Shown here one piece after another: positions 1-8,390 of a DNA stretch of 64,000 bases. Position numbers and translations under genes: made by a program. The DNA lies in the NCBI RefSeq assembly GCF_001244735.1, contig NZ_LN868937.1:1112894-1176893 (forward strand), written 5' to 3'. This DNA is from Bacillus andreraoultii (GTDB lineage Bacteria; Bacillota; Bacilli; Bacillales; Caldibacillaceae). Under the pieces are notes generated by a model. The model saw only the letters and a program-made list of their open reading frames with translations, had not been told where the DNA came from and made no database searches. Numbering within the stretch: position 1 is the first letter of the stretch; every line of letters begins with the position of its first letter.

Positions 1-12
1 TGGTCAAAATCG

Positions 13-168
13 GGTTCATAGAAAGGATCTATGAGCCAGTTTTCATGTCGTTCGTTCGAATTTGGGTTCATAGAAGAGTTCTATGAGCTCAATTTTGCGA
101 AATGCTCACAATTTTAGGTTCATAGTGAAGTTTTATAAACGCGTTTTCACCAAAAACAGCGGTATTTT
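13..168. repeat. 52-bp-period tandem repeat with hairpin core (at least 3 units)
   Basis: The motif GGTTCATAG begins at 13, 65 and 117, exactly 52 bp apart, so three degenerate units run 13-64, 65-116 and 117-168. The first half of units 1 and 2 is a hairpin; in unit 2 it is the perfect inverted repeat TCATAGAA-GAG-TTCTATGA. Unit 3 has a decayed right arm. The second halves of units 1 and 2 are A/T-rich and loosely similar to each other. Bases 1-12 look like the tail of a further unit, so the array probably continues left of the window. It lies upstream of the EcsC-family gene. The function is unknown. Confidence 0.75.
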
Positions 169-185
169 CGTACGACCATACTACA

Positions 186-262
186 CTAGACGACCGTTTG
201 TCCCAACTTGTTTAGTAATTTGTTCATCAATAACGGCTTTAGGTGACCAATTTGGTCGTCTA
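186..262. repeat. Inverted repeat TAGACGACC / GGTCGTCTA
   Basis: A 9-bp perfect inverted repeat (TAGACGACC at 187-195, GGTCGTCTA at 254-262) encloses about 58 bp and sits between the tandem hairpin repeat and the EcsC-family gene. It could be a fold-back structure or a remnant of a small element. A short reading frame ends nearby on the minus strand but shows nothing recognisable. No gene is supported in 169-372. Confidence 0.35.
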
Positions 263-372
263 TATCGGAACTAGATGATTGTGTTTAACCAATCTTATCG
301 AAAGCTAAGTGGGCTTGATTTATTACGATATGATATAATAACGGAAGTAGTATCGTTTGGGGGTGTTTCAAG

Positions 373-1209
373 ATGGGCTTATCAAATTATGAGCTTGAAT
401 TGTACCGGCAATTACAAGAATGGGAAGAAACTTTCTTTACGTCGAATACGAATGATTTTGTGAAAACGTATGATTATTGGATAGAAGATACCTTTTCTAA
501 GTTACCATCTGAATTGCGAGAAAAAATATTTACTAATATCGATCAATGGTTGTTTTATGTACAGAATGGGATTCAGCAATCACAAAACTTAACAGAGAAA
601 ATTGATTTATTACTTTCAGAAGCTCGAGTGAAAAATAACCAAGTTTACTCAGTAAACGATTTGAAAAAACTACCTATCGAACAGCTTAATTATTTTGCTC
701 AGCAACAAATTTCCAACCATCAGTTACTGTCTTTACTGCAAGGTGGTATTTCAAGTTCTGGAAATAATCTGTTACTTGGAGTGGATCTTCCTTTAATGCT
801 TGTGATTAATTTACGTGCGGTACAGTTGATTGGCGCATCATATGGTTATGACATGAGACATCCATTTGAAATGATGGTGGCGTTAAAAGTCTTTTTCTGC
901 GCAACTCTACCAAGAAGATTTCAGAAACAAGAGTGGATGGAGTTGTTGAATGAGGTAAGGGACGTAAATCATCCGTTTTTTTATGATGAAGAAGAGCCAA
1001 TAACAAATACTACTTGGTTAACAAGACCGTTAATTCAAGCGATAAAGTTATGGGCAATTTTTATGATTAATCATAAAAAAGATAAGGGACCTTCTCTGAT
1101 TGGTATTATATTTGGTGCTGGATTCAATCATTCTGTTACAAAAAAGATAACACTATTTGCGAAACATTTTTATCAATATCGTTTGCTTGAGGAAAAGGCA
1201 AATAGTTAA
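373..1209 (+). CDS. EcsC family protein
   Basis: This 278-residue protein resembles the EcsC family, whose founding member is the third gene of the B. subtilis ecsABC locus and whose biochemical role is not established. The centre (about residues 122-160) has the glycine-rich stretch LQGGISSSGNN followed by a hydrophobic LLLGVDLPLMLVINL segment typical of the family, and a second hydrophobic glycine-rich stretch lies near 238-252. There is no signal peptide, so a cytosolic or membrane-associated location is likely. The ATG is preceded by a G-rich SD at about 358-364. It stands alone here, without EcsA or EcsB partners, so it is an EcsC paralogue rather than part of a transporter operon. Confidence 0.8.
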   Translation: MGLSNYELELYRQLQEWEETFFTSNTNDFVKTYDYWIEDTFSKLPSELREKIFTNIDQWLFYVQNGIQQSQNLTEKIDLLLSEARVKNNQVYSVNDLKKLPIEQLNYFAQQQISNHQLLSLLQGGISSSGNNLLLGVDLPLMLVINLRAVQLIGASYGYDMRHPFEMMVALKVFFCATLPRRFQKQEWMELLNEVRDVNHPFFYDEEEPITNTTWLTRPLIQAIKLWAIFMINHKKDKGPSLIGIIFGAGFNHSVTKKITLFAKHFYQYRLLEEKANS

Positions 1210-1216
1210 CTTATAT

Positions 1217-1366
1217 AAAAAAACTCAAGGACGCTAGATCCTTTTGGAAATAATAGTGACTATCGTTCGCAAAAAAAAAGATTTTTGGCTGTGATGCATG
1301 CTGCTAAAGCCTTCCTTGTGAACTTAAGCGCACAGGGAAAGTAGAAGTTGGAAAGTTTATACTTTC
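1217..1366 (-). repeat. Dispersed repeat, copy A (long form, inverted)
   Basis: Read on the minus strand this matches the copies at 19337-19482 and 56836-56992. It starts with a hairpin built on GAAAGTAT and CTACTTTCC, passes a CTTAAG palindrome, then AAGCC, and ends with a variant of AGCGTCCCTGAGTTTTT. It fills most of the gap between the EcsC-family gene and the converging universal stress gene. It is the most diverged copy. Confidence 0.7.
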
Positions 1367-1374
1367 TATTAGCT

Positions 1375-1413
1375 AAAAAAGGTTCCAACCGACCGAATGT
1401 CAATGGAACCTTT
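1375..1413 (-). terminator. Rho-independent terminator of the universal stress gene
   Basis: Inverted repeat AAAGGTTCCA / TGGAACCTTT around a 16-base loop. Read on the minus strand it is followed by a run of T residues, placing it directly after the universal stress protein stop codon. Confidence 0.8.
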
Positions 1414-1450
1414 AATCATATTAAAAAAAGTAGACAAAATCATTATTACG

Positions 1451-1894
1451 TTACGCCTTATTCGTTCTTATTACTAACACATCGCATTTTGCATGACGAA
1501 CAATATATTCAGAAACGCTACCAATGAGGAATCGTTCAACAGCATTTAGTCCTGTAGCTCCACATAAAATAAGGTCTGCCTCATACTTTTGTGCAATATC
1601 TTTAGATATTTTTACTTTAGGAGATCCATATTCGATGATGATACTAACATTTTCAATACCAGCTTCTATAGCTTCATTTTTATACGTTTCAAGTAGTTCT
1701 TGTGCATAAGCATCAGCACGTTCAACAATCGATTGGTCGTATGCATTAATTGTTGCGAACGTACGTAAATCAATAACATGAACAAGTAGTAAAGCGCTGC
1801 CATTTTGTTTTGCAATTCTCACCGCTTCTTTAAATGCGAAATCAGCTTCTTTAGACCCATCAATTGCTACGATTATTTTCTTATAATTTGCCAT
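1451..1894 (-). CDS. Universal stress protein (UspA family)
   Basis: A 147-residue single-domain UspA protein of the ATP-binding subtype. It opens with a beta strand and the loop VAIDGS (residues 9-14) and carries the nucleotide-binding signature G112-x2-G115-x9-G125-S126, followed by a C-terminal DVLVIR strand. Such proteins are small cytosolic dimers linked to survival under nutrient or oxidative stress; the exact role here is unknown. The ATG has a strong SD (AAGGAGGCG) with good spacing. It is transcribed alone and ends at its own terminator; the upstream M24 peptidase gene has a separate terminator. Confidence 0.93.
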   Translation of the reverse strand: MANYKKIIVAIDGSKEADFAFKEAVRIAKQNGSALLLVHVIDLRTFATINAYDQSIVERADAYAQELLETYKNEAIEAGIENVSIIIEYGSPKVKISKDIAQKYEADLILCGATGLNAVERFLIGSVSEYIVRHAKCDVLVIRTNKA

Positions 1895-2002
1895 AATACC
1901 GCCTCCTTATACTATTATTATACTACTAATCTGAAAAAGTGAAAGTTAAAAATTTTACAATTGTATAAAAATATAGTGATTTTAATGTAGACATACAAGA
2001 AA

Positions 2003-2031
2003 ATAAAAACCGAGCACTTATTTGCTCGGTT
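2003..2031 (-). terminator. Terminator of the M24 peptidase gene
   Basis: Inverted repeat AACCGAGCA / TGCTCGGTT with a 6-base loop. On the minus strand it runs into TTTTTATTTT, only a few bases after the peptidase stop codon. Confidence 0.85.
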
Positions 2032-2037
2032 CTAGCA

Positions 2038-3132
2038 TTAAACAAATTGTAATGCTTTTGGATATTTCGTTAGTACTTCTACACCATTTTTCGTAACCGC
2101 AACACTATCTTCTATACGGACGCCAACTTTTCCAGGAATATAGATACCTGGTTCAATCGTATAAACCATTCCTTCTAAAAGAACGAGTTCGTTTGTTTCA
2201 GTTACTGAAGGATATTCATGAACACTAATACCTAAACCGTGACCTAAGCGGTGAGTAAAGTACTCTCCGTAACCGGCTTCAGCTATAACTCTTCTGGCTG
2301 TTAAATCAAGCTCACTACATGTAATGCCTGGCTTTGAAGCAAGCACAGCCGCTTCTTGAGCTTTACGAACTGTTTCATACACGAGAATATTCTCTTTATC
2401 GATATCACCAAATGCAATCGTTCTTGTAATATCAGAGCAGTACCCTTCATAAATGACACCAAGATCAAATAAAACGAAGTCCCCTTTTTTTATTTTCGTT
2501 AAATCTGGACTTCCGTGTGGAGAAGCAGCTTTCGGACCAGTAAGAACCGTTGTCGCAAAGGACATTTGCTCGATTCCTTTTTTCTTTAGTTCATATTCAA
2601 TTGCTGCAACAACGGAGAGTTCAGTTACACCTTCTTTAATTTCATTCACACCAACCTCAATGGCAAAATCAGCAAGTTCACATGCTCTCCTGAGCTTTTG
2701 GAGTTCGTCAGCATCTTTAATCATTCGTAAACTGTTTAATTTTTCCTCTGCTTGGATAAACTTGGCGGAAGGGAACGCCTTTAGTAATGTCTCAAATCTT
2801 TCCACATTCATATGACTTTTTTCTATAGCAATTTTATGTACCGTATTTGTGCGATTGTTAATTTCCTTCTTTATTTTATCCCATGGGTCTTCTGTATCAC
2901 TATAGCCGATAATCGTTTGCTCGAAACCAGCTTGTTTGGCAGTTTCCACTTCCATTTGTGGACACACAAGGAAAGGTTCTGCATTAGGAAATAGAACGAT
3001 AGCAAGTAAACGTTCATGTGGATCGCTATAAAATTTACTAAAATAGAAAACATTTTCGGTAGACGTTAATATTGCCGTATCAATACTTTGTTCGTTGAGC
3101 CAATGTGCAAATTGATCAATTCTTGTATTCAC
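2038..3132 (-). CDS. pepQ: Xaa-Pro dipeptidase/aminopeptidase, M24 family
   Basis: A 364-residue cytosolic metallopeptidase of the M24 pita-bread fold, expected to release N-terminal residues before proline. Residues 1-130 form the creatinase-like N-terminal domain and about 140-364 the catalytic domain. The five expected metal ligands are visible: D223 (FDLG), D234 (SDITRT), H298 (HRLGHGLG), E327 (TIEPG) and E341 (RIED), with H305 in VHEYP as the usual auxiliary histidine. It begins with ATG behind AAGAGGTGA. It is divergent from ytkL. Several M24 paralogues occur in Bacillaceae, so the choice between PepQ and an aminopeptidase P-like enzyme is not settled by sequence alone. Confidence 0.88.
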   Translation of the reverse strand: MNTRIDQFAHWLNEQSIDTAILTSTENVFYFSKFYSDPHERLLAIVLFPNAEPFLVCPQMEVETAKQAGFEQTIIGYSDTEDPWDKIKKEINNRTNTVHKIAIEKSHMNVERFETLLKAFPSAKFIQAEEKLNSLRMIKDADELQKLRRACELADFAIEVGVNEIKEGVTELSVVAAIEYELKKKGIEQMSFATTVLTGPKAASPHGSPDLTKIKKGDFVLFDLGVIYEGYCSDITRTIAFGDIDKENILVYETVRKAQEAAVLASKPGITCSELDLTARRVIAEAGYGEYFTHRLGHGLGISVHEYPSVTETNELVLLEGMVYTIEPGIYIPGKVGVRIEDSVAVTKNGVEVLTKYPKALQFV

Positions 3133-3270
3133 TTGATTTCACCTCTTGCAATCTATAATAGTAAAGGTTAGCACTTATGACGAAAAAAGTAAATATACGC
3201 GAAAAGCAGGAAATAACGTTTTAATAAAGAAATACATAGTAGAGAATGAGAGTGAAAGGAGATAATAAAA

Positions 3271-3954
3271 ATGAAAGTATCTTATCATGGACATGCAGTA
3301 GTAAAAATTTCAATCGATGGAAAGGAAATCCTAATCGATCCTTTTCTAACAGGGAATGGCTTAACAGATTTAAACGTTGAACAAGAAAGCCCCGATTATA
3401 TTTTACTAACACATGGTCATAATGATCATGTAGGTGATACAGTTACACTTGCAAAAAAGAAGAATGCTCTTGTCATCGCAGCAGTGGAATTGGCAAATTA
3501 CTTAACTACACAAGGTGTTCAAACTCACGGTATGAATATCGGAGGTTCTTATCAATTTCCGTTTGGTAAAGTAAAATTCACCCAAGCTTTCCACAGTACA
3601 GGTCTTGAAATTGGAGAACAGCATTCGATTTACACAGGCATGCCAGCTGGTCTTCTTATAACCATTCAAGGAAAAACGATTTATCACGCGGGAGACACAG
3701 CATTGTTTTCTGATATGAAATTAATTGGAGAAAGACATCCAATTGACCTGGCTTTCTTACCGATTGGTGATAATTTTACGATGGGACCAGAAGATGCTGC
3801 CTATGCGGCAAATTTACTGAAAGCTAAAAAAGTGGTGCCAATTCATTACAATACGTTCCCGGTTATTAAACAAGATCCAGAGCGCTTTATTGAATTGCTT
3901 GAGGGGGATCAGGTGGGGGTTGTGATGAGATCAGGTGATACGATTGAACTTTAA
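3271..3954 (+). CDS. ytkL: UPF0173 metal-dependent hydrolase YtkL
   Basis: A 227-residue metallo-beta-lactamase-fold protein of the UPF0173 group. The zinc-binding signature HxHxDH is present as H48, H50, D52 and H53 in [11 protein letters not shown], with further candidate ligands in [15 protein letters not shown] and PIHYNTF. The substrate is not known for this family; it is a compact cytosolic hydrolase without extra domains. The start is an ATG behind GAAAGGAGAT. It is flanked by the divergent pepQ and by a terminator, so it looks monocistronic. The same family member sits near ytoI in related genomes. Confidence 0.93.
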   Translation: MKVSYHGHAVVKISIDGKEILIDPFLTGNGLTDLNVEQESPDYILLTHGHNDHVGDTVTLAKKKNALVIAAVELANYLTTQGVQTHGMNIGGSYQFPFGKVKFTQAFHSTGLEIGEQHSIYTGMPAGLLITIQGKTIYHAGDTALFSDMKLIGERHPIDLAFLPIGDNFTMGPEDAAYAANLLKAKKVVPIHYNTFPVIKQDPERFIELLEGDQVGVVMRSGDTIEL

Positions 3955-4009
3955 GAGGTAGTTTAAAAGATGCGGAAAAAAAGCTATTGTATTTCTTTAT
4001 AGTGATAAT

Positions 4010-4048
4010 AAATCTCTGCAATGGTGCAAGCTGTTGTGGAGATTTTTT
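4010..4048 (+). terminator. Terminator after ytkL
   Basis: A 13-bp stem, including G-U pairs, is formed by AAATCTCTGCAAT and GTTGTGGAGATTT and is followed by TTTT. Confidence 0.85.
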
Positions 4049-4185
4049 ATTAATAACGATTTCATAATTAATCATTTACAACGACATCTTTTCTAAAATC
4101 AATGTATAAAGGCGAGAACCGTTCATTTATTCCTTGTCCATGCATATATTAAATACAAACAGATTAATGGAAAGTAGGGAGGATC

Positions 4186-4428
4186 ATGAGAAATCGTTGT
4201 ATTTTATCATTGTTAATCTGCGGTGCACTGCTGTACTATGCGCTTCCAGAGCTTAAGCTTCATGGGAATGGGCTAGCTACGTATTTTGCTTGGTCTTGGC
4301 TTACATTACTTATGATGGCAATAGCTGGAAACCTAGCAGCAATTTTATATACACCGAAACGTAAGAAAGTAATAACCTCGCCAATGAAAGGGAATAAAGA
4401 AAATAAGAGAGGTTATATGAGGGGATAA
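4186..4428 (+). CDS. Small orphan membrane protein
   Basis: An 80-residue protein I do not recognise. Residues 4-20 (a hydrophobic LSLLICGALLYYAL segment) and about 31-55 (YFAWSWLTLLMMAIAGNLAAIL) could each span the membrane, and the last 25 residues are strongly basic (KRKK, KGNKENKR), which by the positive-inside rule places the tail in the cytoplasm. The ATG has an AGGGAGG SD eight bases upstream, which supports translation. It lies between the ytkL terminator and ytoI with its own spacing on both sides. Whether it is conserved beyond close relatives cannot be judged from here. Confidence 0.6.
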   Translation: MRNRCILSLLICGALLYYALPELKLHGNGLATYFAWSWLTLLMMAIAGNLAAILYTPKRKKVITSPMKGNKENKRGYMRG

Positions 4429-4612
4429 CCAATAATCTTTTTGATACAAAGTCACACTTTTTCACCAATAAAGTTGACCCGTCTAACAGTAAAAAGATTG
4501 TTGCTGATCGTGGGTCTTCGTAATTTTTAAGGATATTATTTAAAACAATTTGAAAAAACTGTTATAATACATTACGTAAACCCCATGAAAAATAATACAG
4601 TAGGTGGAAAAA

Positions 4613-5929
4613 TTGACGACAAAACATGAACAAATTTTAAACTATATACAGGAATTACCTATCGGTGATAAAATTTCTGTCAGGCAGATCGCGAAAGAAT
4701 TAAGTGTCAGTGAAGGGACTGCATATCGAGCAATTAAGGAAGCAGAAAACAAAGGATATGTAAGCACAATCGAACGTGTTGGAACAATTCGAATCGAGCA
4801 GAAGCGGAAGGAAAACATTGAGAAATTAACTTTTGCAGAAATTGTGAATATTGTCGATGGACAAGTACTTGGCGGAAGAAATGGACTTCATAAAACATTA
4901 AATAAATTTGTCATCGGTGCGATGGAAGTCGAAGCGATGATGCGCTATACAGAAGCTGGAAATTTATTAATTGTTGGTAACCGAATGAAGGCGCAAAAAT
5001 CTGCTTTACAAAGAGGTGCAGCTGTTTTAATAACTGGTGGGTTTGACACAGCAGATGATGTGAAAAAATTAGCTGATGAACTGGAACTACCAATTATCTC
5101 CACCAGTTACGATACATTTACTGTTGCAACAATCATCAATCGAGCAATTTTTGACCAATTAATCAAAAAAGAAATATTGCTCGTTGAAGATATTTTAATA
5201 CCAAAAGAAGAAACCTATTATTTAAAAGTTGGTGAGCCTGTTCAAAAATGGTTTGATTTAAATGAGAGACATAGCCATACTCGTTTTCCAGTTATTGACA
5301 ACGATTTTAAAGTGGAAGGAATGGTTACTTCTAAAGATGTTATAAGTGAAGATCGCTTACGACCGATAGAGAAGGTTATGACGAAACAACCAATTACCGT
5401 CACTTTAAAAACAAGTGTGGCTGCTGCTTCACATATTATGATTTGGGAAGGAATTGAACTTTTGCCTGTTGTCGATGAACAAAATCGCTTATTAGGAATT
5501 ATCAGTCGCCAAGATGTTCTAAAATCTCTTCAAACAATTCAAAGGCAACCACATGTTGGTGAAACCATTGAGAATCTAGTTTTTAATCATTTACATAAAA
5601 TTGATGATACAGACAACGGAAAGCTACGTTATCAATTTGATGTAACACCACAAATGACAAATCAACATGGTACGATGTCATACGGAGTACTTACATCGAC
5701 GATGATCGAAGCCGTTCATCGTTTGTTTCGAACATTAAAGAAAGGTGAAATTGTTGTTGAAAGTAAATCAATTTACTACTTAAAGCCCGCTCAAATTGAT
5801 AATCATATCGAAATTGTGCCGGATATCCTTGAAATCGGTCGGAAGTTCGGAAAAGTCGATGTTGTTGTTTATGCAAAAGAATACATAGTAGCAAAAGCAA
5901 TGATTATGGTTCAATTTATTGACCGATAA
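4613..5929 (+). CDS. ytoI: YtoI: HTH-DRTGG-CBS-hotdog regulatory protein
   Basis: A multi-domain protein of 438 residues. A winged helix-turn-helix (about residues 1-60, containing VRQIAKELSVSEGTAYRAIKEAE) is followed by a DRTGG-type domain (about 70-185), two CBS domains (about 190-310) and a C-terminal hotdog/thioesterase-like domain (about 325-438). The architecture suggests a DNA-binding regulator that senses an adenosyl nucleotide and possibly an acyl-CoA; no target is known to me. I place the start at TTG 4613 because AGGTGG lies five bases upstream and the resulting N-terminus (MTTKHEQIL) fits the family. A GTG three codons earlier lacks a spaced SD. It is transcribed alone and converges on ytpI. 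Confidence 0.88.
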   Translation: MTTKHEQILNYIQELPIGDKISVRQIAKELSVSEGTAYRAIKEAENKGYVSTIERVGTIRIEQKRKENIEKLTFAEIVNIVDGQVLGGRNGLHKTLNKFVIGAMEVEAMMRYTEAGNLLIVGNRMKAQKSALQRGAAVLITGGFDTADDVKKLADELELPIISTSYDTFTVATIINRAIFDQLIKKEILLVEDILIPKEETYYLKVGEPVQKWFDLNERHSHTRFPVIDNDFKVEGMVTSKDVISEDRLRPIEKVMTKQPITVTLKTSVAAASHIMIWEGIELLPVVDEQNRLLGIISRQDVLKSLQTIQRQPHVGETIENLVFNHLHKIDDTDNGKLRYQFDVTPQMTNQHGTMSYGVLTSTMIEAVHRLFRTLKKGEIVVESKSIYYLKPAQIDNHIEIVPDILEIGRKFGKVDVVVYAKEYIVAKAMIMVQFIDR

Positions 5930-5971
5930 TCGAAGCAACTTTTTCCTGATTACAAAACATTCTGACTAGAA

Positions 5972-6280
5972 CTACCTAATGTTTTCATTTTCCTTATTCA
6001 TATATGGTAAGTAAAACTTATACGCTTTAAATCCTGTCCAAATAGAAATAAGGCCAATGACAATAAAAATAATACTAATAATGAATGCAGTAGTAGAAAA
6101 TGTGAGAAATAGCCGGTTTAATCCGAACAACGAAACAAATGAACCAAGGGCGATGGATGATTTAGCAGTAAGCCATCTTTTTTCCGTTTGATTGCTGGAA
6201 CGAATATAACGAACTTTATAATATATATAAAACATCAAAGAAAAAAAGATCATAACTACGAATACTGGCAATGAAATCAC
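5972..6280 (-). CDS. ytpI: YtpI family membrane protein
   Basis: A 102-residue protein with three hydrophobic segments (about 3-21, 43-62 and 68-88) and an overall match to YtpI, a small Bacillus membrane protein of unknown function found next to ytoI and nrnA. Family features include YYKVRYIRSSNQTEKRW between the first two segments and the YKFYLPY tail. The start could be GTG at 6280 (AGGAAAG upstream) or the TTG three codons later, which would give the N-terminus MPVFVVMIF seen in relatives. It converges on ytoI, with only 42 bases between stop codons. Confidence 0.82.
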   Translation of the reverse strand: MISLPVFVVMIFFSLMFYIYYKVRYIRSSNQTEKRWLTAKSSIALGSFVSLFGLNRLFLTFSTTAFIISIIFIVIGLISIWTGFKAYKFYLPYMNKENENIR

Positions 6281-6394
6281 TTCTTTCCTAATTATTGATA
6301 TTATTTTAACTATTAATTAGGAAAATTTCCACTATAAAACATATAACTGTTCCAAGATTACGTAGAAAGTGACCTTTGAAAGGGAGTTAAGGAC

Positions 6395-7333
6395 ATGAAA
6401 GAACAAATTATAAATAAAATTAAAGAGTACGACACAATTATTATCCATCGACATGTTCGACCAGATCCTGATGCCTTTGGTTCACAAGGAGGTCTAGCAA
6501 AAATCATTCAAGAAACGTACCCGAAAAAGAACGTGTATGTTGTCGGTGAGGATGAGGAGACACTATCGTTTCTAAATACGATGGATCAAATTTCTGATGA
6601 AGTATATAACGGTGCACTTGTTATTGTTTGTGATACTGCTAACCAAGAGCGGATTTCTGACTCACGTTTTCATTCAGGGGATTTTTTAATAAAGATTGAT
6701 CATCATCCTAATGAAGATCCTTATGGGGATATTACTTGGGTTGACACAAATGCAAGTTCTACAAGTGAAATGATTTACGAGTTATTTTCATTTGGTAAAC
6801 AGGACGGTTTAAAGTTATCGACTGAAGGTGCACGGCTACTTTATGCTGGTATTGTTGGAGATACAGGGAGATTTCTATATCCGAGTGCAACAGAAAGAAC
6901 ATTTGCTTTTGCAAGCGAACTTATTCAATTTCCATTCTCTCGAACAGAATTATATGAAAAGATGTATGAGACGTCACCGAATTTAGCAAAACTACAAGGG
7001 TATATACTCCAAAACTTTCATTTTGAAGGAGCCGGAGTTGCAAAAGTAATGATTAATAAAAAATTGCTTAAAGAATATGGATTGCGACCTCAAGAAGCAT
7101 CAGGTTTAGTTAGTATTTTAGGGAATATTCGTGGAGTTAAGGCATGGGCGTTTTTTGTTGAAGAAGACACAAAAATTCGCGTCCGCCTCCGTTCGAACGG
7201 GCCTATTGTCAATGAAGTGGCTAAAAAGTATCGCGGTGGTGGTCATCCACGTGCTGCAGGTGCAACCATTTACTCTTGGGATGAAGTTGAGTCTGTTATG
7301 GATGATTTAAAACAAGTAGTCAATGCACGATAA
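6395..7333 (+). CDS. nrnA: Oligoribonuclease / pAp phosphatase NrnA (nanoRNase)
   Basis: A DHH/DHHA1 family phosphoesterase of 312 residues, the usual length. NrnA degrades RNA oligomers of a few nucleotides and converts 3'-phosphoadenosine 5'-phosphate to AMP in the cytosol. The Mn-binding motifs are present: HRHVRPDPDAFGS at 18-30 (H18, D24, D26), the aspartate at 80 (VCD), the DHH triad at 102-104, and the C-terminal substrate-binding GGGHPRAAG near residue 285. The ATG follows AAGGGAG. A terminator shared with the converging ytrI follows. Confidence 0.95.
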   Translation: MKEQIINKIKEYDTIIIHRHVRPDPDAFGSQGGLAKIIQETYPKKNVYVVGEDEETLSFLNTMDQISDEVYNGALVIVCDTANQERISDSRFHSGDFLIKIDHHPNEDPYGDITWVDTNASSTSEMIYELFSFGKQDGLKLSTEGARLLYAGIVGDTGRFLYPSATERTFAFASELIQFPFSRTELYEKMYETSPNLAKLQGYILQNFHFEGAGVAKVMINKKLLKEYGLRPQEASGLVSILGNIRGVKAWAFFVEEDTKIRVRLRSNGPIVNEVAKKYRGGGHPRAAGATIYSWDEVESVMDDLKQVVNAR

Positions 7334-7354
7334 TCGTGTGAACGCGTAAATAGA

Positions 7355-7383
7355 AAAGATGGGTTCACGAATGACCCATCTTT
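7355..7383. terminator. Bidirectional terminator between nrnA and ytrI
   Basis: Perfect 10-bp stem AAAGATGGGT / ACCCATCTTT with a 9-base loop between two converging genes. It is followed by T-rich sequence on the plus strand and by a short T-containing stretch on the minus strand. Its right arm overlaps the ytrI stop codon. Confidence 0.8.
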
Positions 7384-7885
7384 ATTTTGCGAGAGACAAT
7401 TCTACCTCAATGTGTAAGGTCGTGTAAATGACCATATTTGTTACGGTTAATTGATATGTTCGTCCATTCAATTTCACGGGTTTGTTTTCAATTGTCTTTT
7501 CTAATAATTCTCTACTGTTATAAACAATTGTTAAATCTTTTGCTAAGACATTGCTAATATCTTTTTTTATTTTTTCTTGTGTATCAAATACACTAAAGGC
7601 ATCAATTTTATACTTTGAAGCATTCGTAATTTTTAACGAAATCGATTGAACGGTAAGTAATTCTTTATTTTTTTCATTTAATTTTTTAAAATCCTCTTGC
7701 CAAATATCTTTTTCTTTAACTAAATCAGCAATCCGTTCTTCTTGCTTATGAATGAGTTTTACTTGATCTTCTTGCATATGACCAAATATATACAAAAAGA
7801 TTAACCAGCTAACGATTGCACCGAAAATGACCCCTGAAAAGAAGCGCTGAAAATTACGCGAATAAAAATAAGGTGGAATTCTCAT
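7382..7885 (-). CDS. ytrI: Sporulation membrane protein YtrI
   Basis: A 167-residue protein with the conserved N-terminus MRIPPYFYSRNFQRFF, one transmembrane helix (about 17-34), a coiled-coil region (about 40-75, rich in E and K) and a soluble beta-rich C-terminal part. In B. subtilis ytrH and ytrI form a sigma-E-controlled pair needed for efficient sporulation; the molecular role is unresolved. The ATG overlaps the ytrH stop codon by four bases, so the two are translationally coupled. Confidence 0.9.
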   Translation of the reverse strand: MRIPPYFYSRNFQRFFSGVIFGAIVSWLIFLYIFGHMQEDQVKLIHKQEERIADLVKEKDIWQEDFKKLNEKNKELLTVQSISLKITNASKYKIDAFSVFDTQEKIKKDISNVLAKDLTIVYNSRELLEKTIENKPVKLNGRTYQLTVTNMVIYTTLHIEVELSLAK

Positions 7886-8214
7886 GACAAATGCTCCTGT
7901 GTTAGCCAGTTAATAATTAAGGTACCTGTTTGTGCACCACCTAATGCAGAAAGTATTAAAAAAATTTGTTTGACAAGATCCCCCGTTTGACCATGCATTA
8001 ATCCCCTTTCAAAACTATATACCGCATCAAATGTTCCACCAATGGCTGCTACGATTGCCCAAATGCGTAAACTATTAGACAACCGATATATTTCTGTTAA
8101 AGGTGGTTCGCCAATAAAAAAGGCAGATATTCCTCCAATTAATGATCCACCAAGAATAACACCGAGAGCAATAAAATAACTATGGATAAAAGTTGGTACA
8201 AATGCCTCTGTCAT
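7882..8214 (-). CDS. ytrH: Sporulation membrane protein YtrH
   Basis: A 110-residue membrane protein with two or three hydrophobic segments and glycine-rich loops (ALGVILGGSLIGGISAFF, ILSALGGAQTG), matching YtrH, which acts with YtrI in B. subtilis sporulation. The frame stays open further upstream to 8265, but the ATG at 8214 has AAGGAG nine bases upstream and gives MTEAFVPTFIHSYF, the expected family N-terminus, so the longer version is rejected. The gene is divergent from dnaE and overlaps ytrI. Confidence 0.88.
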   Translation of the reverse strand: MTEAFVPTFIHSYFIALGVILGGSLIGGISAFFIGEPPLTEIYRLSNSLRIWAIVAAIGGTFDAVYSFERGLMHGQTGDLVKQIFLILSALGGAQTGTLIINWLTQEHLS

Positions 8215-8348
8215 AAGAATCAACTCCTTGTGACTTTTGAAATAAAAGTCTAGGCTAGTCCTCATGACTAATTTATTGTTAAAATAGGATAAATATGATT
8301 GTTTTACTTATAAATTCGTTATTCGTTTATAAAAGGGAACGTATGTGC

Positions 8349-8354
8349 TATAAT
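8349..8354 (+). promoter_or_regulatory. Candidate -10 box for dnaE
   Basis: A perfect TATAAT lies 36 bases before the dnaE start in the divergent ytrH-dnaE gap. The -35 region (TTTATA, with 18 bp spacing) is weak. Confidence 0.45.
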
Positions 8355-8390
8355 AAAAATAAGATTTGAACAGTAAGGAGTTCGATACTA

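Noticed and set aside
13-168. Possible CRISPR array (repeats of about 25 bp at a 52-bp pitch)
   Set aside because: The repeat halves differ at many positions, the intervening halves resemble each other, and no cas gene is in the window. Left-hand sequence is needed to close the question.
83-463. Short frames 83-274 and 275-463
   Set aside because: They cover the hairpin repeats and the start of the EcsC-family gene in other frames, and lack an SD or family resemblance.
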